In this document: piece by piece, positions 15,786 through 27,550 of the stretch
Layout of the letters: the number at the start of each line of letters is the position of its first letter
Numbering within the stretch: the first letter of the stretch is position 1
DNA from: Larkinella punicea
GTDB taxonomy: Bacteria; Bacteroidota; Bacteroidia; Cytophagales; Spirosomataceae
Length of the DNA stretch: 64,000 nt
Assembly (NCBI RefSeq): GCF_003334855.1
Contig: NZ_QOWE01000013.1
Span: forward strand, 167,843-231,842
Reading direction: 5' to 3'
The notes under the pieces: generated by a model
What the model was told of the DNA's origin: nothing
What the model saw: the letters and a program-made list of their open reading frames with translations, nothing else
Database searches by the model: none
Position numbers and translations under genes: made by a program

Positions 15786-18700
15786 ATGTCAGAATCATTT
15801 ACCAAAAAAGCGTTTTTCCGGCTTATGAAAATCTCGTTACTCCAGTTTGTTGTGATGGGTATTGTAACCGGGGTGTGTTATGCTCATCCGGCCCGGGCCC
15901 AGGAATTGCTACAGGAACGTATTACGCTAACCGTTAAAAACGGAAATCTCAAAACCGTACTCCAAAACATCGAAAAACAGGCACATGTCATCTTTTCGTA
16001 CCAAAAAGAGGTCATTTTGGAGGAAAAAGTCACGGTTCAGTTTGTCAACGAAACGCTGGAAAGCGTGCTTGGTAGCTTGCTAACGCCCAGAAAGATTGAT
16101 TTTCAGCCCTTTAAGAATCGTCAAATTGTGCTGCGCCGTCTTAAAACGTCGGACAAACTACCCGACCCGTCCGACCCTTCTCCGGCGGAAACCACCAACG
16201 TCCGGCCAGCCGAAGTGAAACTTTCGGGAACCGTTACGGATGAAAAAAGCGTGGGTATTCCGGGGGTGAGTGTGGTGCTGAAAGGAAGTACCGTGGGAAC
16301 CGTTACCGACATCGACGGCAACTATACGCTGTCGATTGCCGACGGTCAGGGAACGCTGGTATTTTCCTACATCGGCTACATCAGCCAGGAAATTACGATC
16401 AATAACCGCACCCTCATCGATGTCGCCCTGCTGCCGGATGTCAAAGCCTTGAGCGAAGTGGTGGTGGTGGGATATGGCACCCAGAAGAAAAGCGATTTGA
16501 CCGGCTCCGTCGTCCGGGCCGACATCGAGGCTTTTCGTGAATCGCCCAACGTAAATATCGCTCAGTCCCTGCAAGGAACCGTCCCCGGTCTGAATATTGG
16601 ACAGGTCAGCACCGCCGGCCAAAATCCAACGATATCCATTCGGGGCCGCACCACCATTAACGGTAACCAGAATGTGTTACTGGTCGTGGATGGGATTATT
16701 TTCACCGGCAATTTAAGTGATCTGAACCCGGCCGATATTGAATCGGTTGACGTGCTGAAAGATCCAAGCAGTATGGCGATCTACGGGGCACAGGCGGCCA
16801 ACGGCGTCATTCTGATCACGACTAAGGGTGGAAAAAAGAATTCAAAGCCCGTGTTTAATTATTCGGGCAGCTACACCACGCAAAATCCTGTCAAGTCCCT
16901 GACGCTGTTCGACCGTGAGGGCTACATTGCCAAACTGGCCGATCAAGACTGGAAGAACGCGTTTCTGGCCCCGGATTATACGACGCCCAATCCGAACTAC
17001 AACATCCAGAATTATATCAGCGATCCGCCGATCAGAGAAGGCTATACCAACGGGACAAACTACGACTGGTGGGGCAACACCACCAACCCCGGCTTTATCA
17101 CCGCGCACAACCTGAGCGTAACCGGATCGAGCCAGGACTGGTCCTACTTTCTGTCGGGTGGATACACCGATCAGAAAGGGTTTATCATCAATGATAAATT
17201 CAAACGGATTACTACCCGGATCAATGTGGAAAATACCATTCTGAGCTGGTTAAAAATAGGGGCGCAGACGTTTGGCTCCTTTTCTGACTATTCCGGTATT
17301 TCACCCAGCCTCGGTGGCATCTCGATCATGTCTCCGCTGGTGACGCCTACCGACGCAAACGGTAAGTATATTCAAAATCCGCTGGGCACCAACGTCACGA
17401 ATCCATTTCTGGTGGCGTTAGCCGATGATTTCGATAAACAGAATAACCTCTTCGGTAATTTCTACGCCAACATCAATGTCCCCTTCATAAAAGGCTTGAC
17501 CTACCGGATTAACTACGGCCATAATTACGCCTGGGAACGGCATTATAGCAGCAATCCCTACTCAAACGGGGGGACGGGAGAAGCGTACAAGATTAACGCG
17601 AACTCCTACGACTGGACGTTTGATAACATCGTCAATTACAAAAAGACGTTCAAGAATGTGCATAGTATTGATGTAACTCTGGTGGCTGGTCGCCGGGCCA
17701 GAAACTTTGAAGAATCCAATGCGACCGGTACCAATTTCAACAGCCTTCAGCTCAGCTACAATGACCTGAGTCAGGCCACGATTCAACGAATTACGTCCTC
17801 GGCCTGGAAGGAGAGCTATCTGTATCAGATGGGCCGTATCAACTATGAGTTTAACTACAAATATTTACTCACTGCCACGTTGCGTCAGGATGGTTTTTCC
17901 GGCTTCGCCGAAAACAAGAAAACCGCCTTATTCCCGTCAATCGGTTTTGGCTGGGTGTTGAGTCAGGAAGATTTTCTTAAAGTGAGCGCCATCAATCTGC
18001 TCAAACTAAGGGGATCGTACGGGACAAATGGCAACCTGGTCAATCGATACTCGTCGCTGGCCCGGACGAATATTTACCCCGCCTATGTGTTTGGAGACGG
18101 CGGTTCCACGGCCTTTGGTCAGCAGATTACTACATTAGCCAATCCCAACCTGTCGTGGGAAACGACGACTGGATTCAATTTTGGACTTGACTTTTCGCTG
18201 TTAAAGAACCGGATTTCCGGCAGTGTCGACTATTACCGAACCACAACCAGCAACCTGATATTCAACGTGAATATTCCGGTCGTGACGGGATTTAACCAGA
18301 TTATATCGAACGTCGGCAACATTGCAAACCGGGGCGTTGAGTTTGTTCTGAACGGCAAGGCGATTACCGGCAAAAATCTCAACTGGACGATCAATGTTAA
18401 CCTGGCGGCCAACCGGAACCGGATCGTATCGCTGTTGGGACAGGATAATGACCAGAATGGCGTCGAAGATGATTTAGTCGCCAACGGGTTGTTTATCGGC
18501 AAATCCATCGGGGCGATTTATGATTACGAATCGGGGGGGATTATTCAGTTAGGGGAAGAAGCACCCAAGGGTTACTTTGTGGGTACGCACCGGATTATCG
18601 ATCAAAACGGCGATGGTTTTACCGATGCCAATGACCGGGTTATTCAGGGTCGAACCGAACCGGCCTATAATTTCGGTATTCTGAATGAATTCAGCTACCG

Positions 18701-19133
18701 CAACTTTACCCTCCGATTTTTCATCAATTCCATCCAGGGGGGCAGAGACGGTTACCGGAAAATGAATATGCCAACCGCATTGGGGGTTGGGGACAACATC
18801 CGACGAAATAATTTCTGGAGAGAATTCGACTACTGGACACCTTCCAATCCGGGGGCACGTTACCGGGCACTTGACCAGGGTGCAGCCATCGAATACAACT
18901 ACTATGGCGACCGTAGCTTTGTCCGGTTGCAGGATGTTACCCTGTCGTATTCGCTTGGCCAACCGTTAACAAAAAAGATGGGCATGCAGGGTGTCAAGGT
19001 ATTTGTGAGTGGGAAAAATCTGGCCACCTGGACCAAATGGCAGGGCTGGGACCCCGAAACCGGAGACGGATTATTAGTCAACGGACGACCGATTATGAAA
19101 GGTGTTTCTGTGGGTCTGGATGTACGTTTTTAA
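15786..19133 (+). CDS. SusC/RagA-family TonB-dependent outer-membrane transporter with STN domain (module 1)
   Basis: 1115 aa from the ATG at 15786. A signal peptide precedes an STN domain (residues about 40-115; ITLTVKNGNLKTVLQNIEKQ) that contacts FecR. A carboxypeptidase-regulatory-like beta-sandwich follows (about 145-225; GTVTDEKSVGIPGVSVVLKG), then the TonB box region EVVVVGYGTQKKSDLTGSV, the plug (VDGIIFTGNLSDLNPADIES, then LITTKGGKK) and the beta-barrel to an aromatic C-terminus (VGLDVRF). It should import oligosaccharides across the outer membrane together with the SusD lipoprotein at 19152. The STN domain shows that this is the signalling receptor of the upstream sigma/FecR pair. Confidence 0.93.
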   Translation: MSESFTKKAFFRLMKISLLQFVVMGIVTGVCYAHPARAQELLQERITLTVKNGNLKTVLQNIEKQAHVIFSYQKEVILEEKVTVQFVNETLESVLGSLLTPRKIDFQPFKNRQIVLRRLKTSDKLPDPSDPSPAETTNVRPAEVKLSGTVTDEKSVGIPGVSVVLKGSTVGTVTDIDGNYTLSIADGQGTLVFSYIGYISQEITINNRTLIDVALLPDVKALSEVVVVGYGTQKKSDLTGSVVRADIEAFRESPNVNIAQSLQGTVPGLNIGQVSTAGQNPTISIRGRTTINGNQNVLLVVDGIIFTGNLSDLNPADIESVDVLKDPSSMAIYGAQAANGVILITTKGGKKNSKPVFNYSGSYTTQNPVKSLTLFDREGYIAKLADQDWKNAFLAPDYTTPNPNYNIQNYISDPPIREGYTNGTNYDWWGNTTNPGFITAHNLSVTGSSQDWSYFLSGGYTDQKGFIINDKFKRITTRINVENTILSWLKIGAQTFGSFSDYSGISPSLGGISIMSPLVTPTDANGKYIQNPLGTNVTNPFLVALADDFDKQNNLFGNFYANINVPFIKGLTYRINYGHNYAWERHYSSNPYSNGGTGEAYKINANSYDWTFDNIVNYKKTFKNVHSIDVTLVAGRRARNFEESNATGTNFNSLQLSYNDLSQATIQRITSSAWKESYLYQMGRINYEFNYKYLLTATLRQDGFSGFAENKKTALFPSIGFGWVLSQEDFLKVSAINLLKLRGSYGTNGNLVNRYSSLARTNIYPAYVFGDGGSTAFGQQITTLANPNLSWETTTGFNFGLDFSLLKNRISGSVDYYRTTTSNLIFNVNIPVVTGFNQIISNVGNIANRGVEFVLNGKAITGKNLNWTINVNLAANRNRIVSLLGQDNDQNGVEDDLVANGLFIGKSIGAIYDYESGGIIQLGEEAPKGYFVGTHRIIDQNGDGFTDANDRVIQGRTEPAYNFGILNEFSYRNFTLRFFINSIQGGRDGYRKMNMPTALGVGDNIRRNNFWREFDYWTPSNPGARYRALDQGAAIEYNYYGDRSFVRLQDVTLSYSLGQPLTKKMGMQGVKVFVSGKNLATWTKWQGWDPETGDGLLVNGRPIMKGVSVGLDVRF

Positions 19134-19151
19134 CCCCTAACTTTTATTGTG

Positions 19152-20861
19152 ATGAAATTCATATCCGCTATTCATAAAGTTTTGATAATCTTTACGTTGT
19201 TGCTGTTTAGTTGCGATGAAAAGGAGATTTTAAAGGAAGTGCCACTGGATTTTGCCAGTCCCGAAAACTCCTTCATTAGCATCGGCGATTTCAATTCAGC
19301 CATCAATTCACTCTACGACCTGACCCGGGGAACCCTGTCGAGTGGAGAGTTCCGGCCGCTGGATTATGTCTATGGTACTGACATTGGCTACAATGGTGCG
19401 CAGCAGTTGAATGAGCGGTTTGGCAGCTATCCCGCCACGCTAACTCCCATATCAGAAGTGGCCCTGTTTCACTGGCAGCAGTATTACAAGATCATTTCGA
19501 GTGCCAACATCATTCTGAATCGGATGCAGAAATCGTCCCTGAGCCAGACTGAAAAAACCGCCGTAGAGGCAGAAACCCGCTTGTTCAGGGGACTGGCTTA
19601 CCGGAATCTGGCTCATTTATACGGTGGAGTGCCCATTGAACTGGAAGAGGTCAGTTCGCCCAAAACGAATTATACGCGTTCGAGTCGGGAGCAAGTTTAC
19701 CAGCAGGCTGCTACTGACCTGGAGTTTGCCGCAGCGAACCTGCCCAACATCAACCAGGTAAAAGACGGCAAGGTATCGGTTCAGGCGGCCAACCACCTGC
19801 TCGCCGAATCGTATGTTTGTTTAAAGCGGTACGACGATGCGGTGAAAGCCGCCACGGCTGTCATTACCAATTCGAATCTGGCCCTGATGAAACAACGGTT
19901 TGGGTCGTTGGCAAAAGAACCGGGCGATGTCTATTGGGACCTTTTCCGCCGGTATAACCAGAATCGAAGTGCGGGCAACACCGAAGGCATATGGGTGTTC
20001 CAATACGAAGTGGATGTACTGGGGGGCGTGGTGCGGTCCTCGGCCCTGGCTGGACCCATGCTGGAACGGGACCATGCTCCCCGGCCGTATAGCTTTACCT
20101 ATAAAGACCCTACGGGTGTTTATCCATTTTTACAACTGGCCGTTTCGGACTATACCGGTGGCCGGGGAATTGGCCGGCTAAGGGGTACCAACCATCTCAA
20201 CTATGGAATCTGGAAAGATGACTGGAATGATATGCGTAACTCGGAATACAATTTTGTCCGGGATGTAAAATTCAATAATCCGGCGTCCGTCTGGTACGGC
20301 AAAAAACTCTCGGAGTTCCGGGCTACTTTCCGCAAAACACTGGACGACACCATTCGAAATTTCTACCCGTACCAGTCGAAGGTGACAACGCCGGGCCAAC
20401 ATCCCGCCGAGCTGTTTATTGATCCGGTTTTAAAAACCCTGAACGGTTCAGCGGCCGGTACCACCTACAGCGATCAGTACTTTATCCGACTGGCGGAGAC
20501 GTATCTCCTGCGGGCTGAAGCCCATCTGGGTAAAGGAGATCTGGCCAGCGCGGCTGCCGACATCAATGTGGTTCGCGCCCGGGCCAATGCCAAACCGGTT
20601 GCCGCTGGAAGTGTCACGATTGAGTATATTCTCGATGAGCGAATGCGGGAACTGGGTGTCGAAGAGAAGCGACGACTGACCCTAAACCGCCTGGGATTGC
20701 TTTATGAACGAACCCGGAAATATTGCAACGGCCACCCGACAGCCGCCAAATTTGGGGTAGATGTCGAGCCCCACAATAACCTGTTTCCCATCCCGTACAG
20801 CGAAATTGAGCGGAATACCGGAGCCGTTCTCGAACAGAATCCGGGTTATGCAAAGCGTTGA
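19152..20861 (+). CDS. SusD/RagB-family glycan-binding lipoprotein (module 1)
   Basis: 569 aa from the ATG at 19152. The leader ends in a lipobox, LLLFSC, giving a lipidated Cys followed by acidic residues, as expected for export to the outer surface. The N-terminal SusD-like half is rich in TPR-type helices (EAETRLFRGLAYRNLAHLYG), and the C-terminal half has the usual RLAETYLLRAEAHLGKGD and ILDERMRELGVEEKRR motifs. The end IPYSEIERNTGAVLEQNPGY is the classical SusD terminus. It binds glycan at the cell surface and acts as the lid of the SusC channel. It starts 18 bp after susC. Confidence 0.93.
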   Translation: MKFISAIHKVLIIFTLLLFSCDEKEILKEVPLDFASPENSFISIGDFNSAINSLYDLTRGTLSSGEFRPLDYVYGTDIGYNGAQQLNERFGSYPATLTPISEVALFHWQQYYKIISSANIILNRMQKSSLSQTEKTAVEAETRLFRGLAYRNLAHLYGGVPIELEEVSSPKTNYTRSSREQVYQQAATDLEFAAANLPNINQVKDGKVSVQAANHLLAESYVCLKRYDDAVKAATAVITNSNLALMKQRFGSLAKEPGDVYWDLFRRYNQNRSAGNTEGIWVFQYEVDVLGGVVRSSALAGPMLERDHAPRPYSFTYKDPTGVYPFLQLAVSDYTGGRGIGRLRGTNHLNYGIWKDDWNDMRNSEYNFVRDVKFNNPASVWYGKKLSEFRATFRKTLDDTIRNFYPYQSKVTTPGQHPAELFIDPVLKTLNGSAAGTTYSDQYFIRLAETYLLRAEAHLGKGDLASAAADINVVRARANAKPVAAGSVTIEYILDERMRELGVEEKRRLTLNRLGLLYERTRKYCNGHPTAAKFGVDVEPHNNLFPIPYSEIERNTGAVLEQNPGYAKR

Positions 20862-20922
20862 TTACCGGACAATTTTCAAGCTCGTTCAGTGGCCTTTCCG
20901 TTCACCGCATAAATCAGACCGT

Positions 20923-22491
20923 ATGATACCCGTTTCATTAAATCCATTGGCTAAACTTGCCGGCCTTCTCACGCTCTCTGTTATACTGTTTTCCGGCACC
21001 CAATCAGCACCGGGAAGTGCCGGGAACGCGAATCCGTTGACCGAAGAGCGAAAACCAAACATCCTTTTCGTTATTTCCGACGATCAGTCCTATCCACATG
21101 CTTCTGCTTATGGCTACAAAGCCGTCAGTACGCCCGCCTTCGACCGGATTGCGCGCGAGGGCGTACTTTTTACCAATGCTTTTTCGGCATCGCCGGGCTG
21201 CAGCCCTTCACGTGCGGCCATTCTGACGGGAAAAAACTGCTGGCAACTCGAACACGCCGGTACACATGCCAGTTCTTTTTCAGCGTCGCTGAAAACCTAT
21301 CCGGACCGGCTTGAAGAAGTGGGCTATTTCATCGGATTTACCGGAAAGGGCTGGGGGCCGGGTGACTTCAAAGTATCCGGACGTTCCCGGAATCCGGCAG
21401 GACCCGCTTTCAACGGGCAAACGATGGAAGCCCCCAAAGGCATCAGTACGAACGATTATGCGGCCAATTTTAATAAATTTCTTGCCGACAAACCCGCCGG
21501 GAAGCCCTTTTGCTTTTGGTTCGGTGCCCAGGAGCCCCATCGGCGCTATCCGACCGGAATCGGGAAACAAAGCGGCATGGATATGACGAAGGTACAGGTT
21601 CCCGGTTTTTTACCCGACCATCCGGCAATCAAGTCCGATCTGCTGGACTACCTCTATGAGATCCAGTGGTATGACCGCCATCTGGGGCGAATCATCAAAA
21701 TGCTGGAAGAGGCCGGTGAACTGGACAACACCCTGATCGTTGTTACCTCCGACAACGGGATGCCTTTTCCCCGGGCCAAAGCCAATGTGTATGAGTATGG
21801 CATCCATTTGCCACTGGCAATCCGCTGGGGAAACCGCGTCAAGGGGAACCGAACCGTAGCGGACCCGGTGAGCCTGATGGACCTGGCCCCGACGTTCCTG
21901 GAAGCGGCCGGTGTTCCTTTTGATGCCGGAGACATCCGCGGACGCAGCTTATTGAACATTCTGACCAGTTCGGGGCAGGGGATCGTCGACAAAAGCCGCG
22001 ATGCCGTCTATGCTTCCCGGGAACGGCATTCGTCTTCCCGCTGGAACAACCTGGGCTATCCGCAACGCTGCATCCGGACCCGGACCCATCTGTACATCTG
22101 GAATGTAAAACCGGACCGCTGGCCGGCCGGCGATCCGCAGGTGTATGACGAGCAGGGGAAACTGGGCAAGATGGACCATGCGTATTTCGATATCGATGAT
22201 TTTAACGAATCCTATATTTTTTTACAGCGACAAAAGCCGGAGGTGGCTCCTTATTTTCACTGGGCTGTTGACAAACGGCCGGAGGAAGAATTATATGATA
22301 TTGTGAAAGACCCGGCTTGCCTCACCAATCTGGCCGGAAAGCCTACCCACCAGAAAATCCGGCAAGCCCTGAGCACCCGGCTGAAATCCTACCTGACCGA
22401 AACCAACGACCCCCGAATGGGGAGCAACGGGGAAATCTTTGAAACCTACAAGCGCTATAGCCCCCTACGGACCTTCCCCTCTCCCCAATGA
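20923..22491 (+). CDS. Secreted sulfatase (formylglycine type)
   Basis: 522 aa from the ATG at 20923; an upstream frame inside susD is rejected. A signal peptide spans about residues 1-30. The metal-binding ISDDQSYPH lies near 51-59, and the active-site motif is CSPSR at 93-97 followed by AAILTGK, so Cys93 should become formylglycine. VVTSDNGMPFPRAKANVYEY is the second conserved sulfatase block. It belongs to family S1, probably near S1_8 or the arylsulfatase/heparan N-sulfatase group. It is 61 bp after susD and so probably processes the sulfated substrate of module 1. The required maturation enzyme is not in the window. Confidence 0.88.
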   Translation: MIPVSLNPLAKLAGLLTLSVILFSGTQSAPGSAGNANPLTEERKPNILFVISDDQSYPHASAYGYKAVSTPAFDRIAREGVLFTNAFSASPGCSPSRAAILTGKNCWQLEHAGTHASSFSASLKTYPDRLEEVGYFIGFTGKGWGPGDFKVSGRSRNPAGPAFNGQTMEAPKGISTNDYAANFNKFLADKPAGKPFCFWFGAQEPHRRYPTGIGKQSGMDMTKVQVPGFLPDHPAIKSDLLDYLYEIQWYDRHLGRIIKMLEEAGELDNTLIVVTSDNGMPFPRAKANVYEYGIHLPLAIRWGNRVKGNRTVADPVSLMDLAPTFLEAAGVPFDAGDIRGRSLLNILTSSGQGIVDKSRDAVYASRERHSSSRWNNLGYPQRCIRTRTHLYIWNVKPDRWPAGDPQVYDEQGKLGKMDHAYFDIDDFNESYIFLQRQKPEVAPYFHWAVDKRPEEELYDIVKDPACLTNLAGKPTHQKIRQALSTRLKSYLTETNDPRMGSNGEIFETYKRYSPLRTFPSPQ

Positions 22492-22707
22492 AAAACTAAA
22501 GGATTTTCCTGAAGATGTTCCGAATACCGATGAAGACCCAAGCAATCAGGTGAAGGAGGAATTGCTACCCTCTTATCCTAAGCCGATTAAAACCGCTCAA
22601 ACCGATCAGTTTGATACATCGAAATGCATGATTTGGCCGGTGAAAAACCGCAGGAACGGCTCCGTCTGTATACGAATTGGGCAAGTAAAGTTGGGGTAGA
22701 GAATTAG

Positions 22708-22742
22708 AAAAGCCCGTCTCAGATCACCTGAGACGGGCTTTT
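22708..22742. terminator. Strong bidirectional terminator between sulfatase and katG
   Basis: A 15-bp perfect stem with a 5-nt loop (GCCCGTCTCAG/CTGAGACGGGC plus flanking A/T runs). Four A before and four T after the stem let it work for both convergent genes. The preceding 200 bp hold only a short out-of-frame ORF with no recognisable domain. Confidence 0.85.
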
Positions 22743-22762
22743 CCGAAACGTTACGACTTTGA

Positions 22763-25160
<2,398 letters not shown>

Positions 25161-25357
25161 TACGGCATTTGTCCTGTCGATTCTAAAGAAGCAGCTAGCG
25201 GAAGTGAGGATTTTTTTACGGCAAAATGGAGGACGAAACGCGTCACCAGCCTGCTGCTGCCGGTTGAACGGTATTCCCAATTCGTTGTATAGCCGCCCGG
25301 GAAAACTTGGTATAATTCTATTATTCGTGCCAATAAGAAAATTTTTTTTCAAAAACA

Positions 25358-25380
25358 TTAATTGTCTTATTGACAATTAA
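25358..25380. promoter_or_regulatory. Perfect 9-bp inverted repeat
   Basis: TTAATTGTC and GACAATTAA are separated by TTATT. It lies in an A+T-rich stretch between katG and the ECF sigma gene, 235 bp from the latter. A repressor or activator operator is the likeliest reading; a weak terminator is possible. Confidence 0.4.
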
Positions 25381-25614
25381 AAAATAAACGTCAACTTTAC
25401 AGTTATTAAATTACGTTCGTACGACACCTTTTACTCATGCTAAATTTTCCGCTTCAACAGGATGGGGCTGCTCACCATCGGATGATTTACCGGAGTTCCC
25501 GGATCGACTGGAAATCTCCTGTGGGAAATTTGACACGTGATACGGGTGAGGTCGCCACAGTACGATTCAGCTAACCCGTTTTGTGCTTTATCAGTCTTTA
25601 TTCCAGTAAGCTCC

Positions 25615-26178
25615 ATGACTTCTCAGGCCCAGGATCAAGCGTTATGGCAATCCTTTCGTGAGGGAGAAAAACAGGCCTTGGGCCGGTTGGTCGAGTGCTA
25701 TTATGGCGCGCTGAAACACTATGGGCTGAAATTTATGGTGGATGAAGCCGTGGTTGAAGATTGTATTCAGGAGCTTTTTCTGCAACTCTGGCAAAACCGC
25801 TTGCAGATCAATGAGACGGACTGCATCAGGCACTATCTATTGAAGGCCCTCCGGAACCACATCCTTCAGTATTTACGGGTTCAGAAACGCTGGAAATTCG
25901 AAGAGTTGGATTGGGACAACTCCGGAATTGACGAAGTAGATTCCGAAACCTTACTGATTCGTCAGGAATCACTGGCTGGTATGACAAAGACCATTCAGGA
26001 TCAACTGGCTACCTTACCCGCCCGTGAACGGGAGGCACTGTATCTGCGCTATTACGAGAATTTATCCATCCCCGAGATTGCCGAAGTGATGCACGTAAAC
26101 CGGCAATCGGTCTCCAATTTTTTGCAAAAAGCACTCGGCAAACTTCGCAATCGGTGGTTTGTCCAGCTATGGCCGTGA
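25615..26178 (+). CDS. ECF sigma-70 factor (FecI-like), PUL module 2
   Basis: 187 aa from the ATG at 25615; upstream codons to 25537 are not conserved-looking. Region 2 spans about residues 20-85 (LVECYYGALKHYGLKFM, VEDCIQELFLQLWQNR and YLLKALRNHILQYLRVQKRW). Region 4 spans about 125-180 (LPAREREALYLRYYENLSIP, then VNRQSVSNFLQKALGKLRN). It opens the second sigma-FecR-SusC-SusD set and should activate it when the SusC at 27551 senses its glycan. It is related to, but clearly diverged from, the sigma factor at 13775, so cross-talk is probably limited. Confidence 0.9.
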   Translation: MTSQAQDQALWQSFREGEKQALGRLVECYYGALKHYGLKFMVDEAVVEDCIQELFLQLWQNRLQINETDCIRHYLLKALRNHILQYLRVQKRWKFEELDWDNSGIDEVDSETLLIRQESLAGMTKTIQDQLATLPAREREALYLRYYENLSIPEIAEVMHVNRQSVSNFLQKALGKLRNRWFVQLWP

Positions 26179-26271
26179 GATTTTGTATTTTTTCTCAAAA
26201 AAATTCGCTTTGAGGAGGGTATCGGCGCGCCAAGTCTTCATACTATCAATAAAAACAGCCGAATAGTACCA

Positions 26272-27345
26272 ATGCACTTTCCTTTCGAACGTTTTTCGAC
26301 CGTTGAGGATTTCCTGGAAAGCGACGCTTTCCGGCGCTGGATGCTGGAAAAACAACCGGAAGATCAGGCTTTTTGGCGGGTGTGGCTGGCTCAGAATCCG
26401 GATAAACGGGAACTCTACGAGCAGGCCGTGGCTACTTTTCTGGCCATTCAGGGCAAAACCGCGGTGCCTTCGCGGAAACAGGCCAAAGAGAAAGCGGACG
26501 AAATTCTGGATCAATTGCCAGACTCTTCCCCGGTTATCAAACCGCTCTTTCGCGGACGCTGGGGGCGCTGGGCAACCGCAGCGGCCGTGGTGATTTTGCT
26601 GGTCTGGTGGCAATTGGATCAACCCGTCTTCCAGACAGGCCGCTTGATCAGCAGGCAGGAAAAACAGCCGGTAAGTGGGGATGACTGGAAACTGGTGAAG
26701 AATGGTACGGAGCAGTCGCTGGTGGTTGTGTTGCCCGATAACTCGTCGGTTTTGCTGTCGCCCGATAGCCAGATCCGGTTTCGCAAACAGACGCATTCAG
26801 CGGTTCGGGAAGTGTATCTTCAGGGTGAAGGCTTTTTTGAAGTGGCCAAAAATCCGGCGAAACCGTTCATCGTTTACACCTCCAACCTAACGACCAAAGT
26901 GCTGGGAACCTGTTTTCAGGTACGGTCTTTTGATAAGGAGTCTACGGCGTTTGTCAAAGTGAAAACGGGTAAAGTTGCGGTTTCTTCCGTTAAATCGCCG
27001 GGAAAAACCGTCTTGCTAACCGTAAACGAAGAACTTCGGCTGAATGCCAGTGCGGAGAAGCTGGTCCGGCACGAACACTTTTTGGAGAAAGAACCGCCAT
27101 CTGCCCCGCTGGCTCAACCATTTGCGTTCAATTACACGCCCGTTACGGAGATCTTTGATCAGTTGGAAGCGAGTTACCACATGCCCATTCACTATGACCG
27201 GAGCCTGCTGAAAAACTGCACCTTTACCGGACAACTCAATGATGTGCCTTTCCTTGAAAAAGTTCGGCTCATCTGCTTAACGACGGCTTCTACTTTTGAA
27301 CTGGTAGACAATCAGGTGGTCATCCACAGCCAGGGTTGTAATTGA
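26272..27345 (+). CDS. FecR-family anti-sigma factor, PUL module 2
   Basis: 357 aa. The cytoplasmic N-terminal part (residues 1-85) is followed by one transmembrane helix (RWATAAAVVILLVWWQL). The periplasmic FecR domain has LPDNSSVLLSPDSQIRF and GEGFFEVAKNPAKPF, and the DUF4974 tail ends with FLEKVRLICLTTASTFE. It is 93 bp after its sigma gene and controls it by the same trans-envelope route as in module 1. The two FecR proteins align well in the FecR domain (KPFYIYSNEVVTKVLGT against KPFIVYTSNLTTKVLGT). Confidence 0.9.
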   Translation: MHFPFERFSTVEDFLESDAFRRWMLEKQPEDQAFWRVWLAQNPDKRELYEQAVATFLAIQGKTAVPSRKQAKEKADEILDQLPDSSPVIKPLFRGRWGRWATAAAVVILLVWWQLDQPVFQTGRLISRQEKQPVSGDDWKLVKNGTEQSLVVVLPDNSSVLLSPDSQIRFRKQTHSAVREVYLQGEGFFEVAKNPAKPFIVYTSNLTTKVLGTCFQVRSFDKESTAFVKVKTGKVAVSSVKSPGKTVLLTVNEELRLNASAEKLVRHEHFLEKEPPSAPLAQPFAFNYTPVTEIFDQLEASYHMPIHYDRSLLKNCTFTGQLNDVPFLEKVRLICLTTASTFELVDNQVVIHSQGCN

Positions 27346-27410
27346 TTTTTTAACTCTTAACCAAAGCCAGGTAACATGAACTAGAAACCCATCTCTTTCC
27401 TGCCAGAAAT

Positions 27411-27439
27411 AGGCGATAGTGCTTCCAACACCATCGCCT
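27411..27439 (+). other. Hairpin between fecR and susC, module 2
   Basis: AGGCGAT-A-GTG pairs with CAC-C-ATCGCCT around a 7-nt loop, a 10-bp stem with one mismatch. It lies 111 bp before the SusC start, a position comparable to the hairpin of module 1, but the sequences are unrelated. Confidence 0.5.
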
Positions 27440-27550
27440 GTACGCTTCCCAAATCATGTGCGTTCCACCACACATTATCCCTTTTCGAGAGGGGTCGGGA
27501 ACACTTTTGCCATTCCTAACTAATTGAAGAACAACAAAGCACGCAAACTT

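Noticed and set aside
22439..22699. 86-codon frame after the sulfatase
   Set aside because: It starts inside the sulfatase gene in another frame, shows no recognisable domain and ends just before a terminator.
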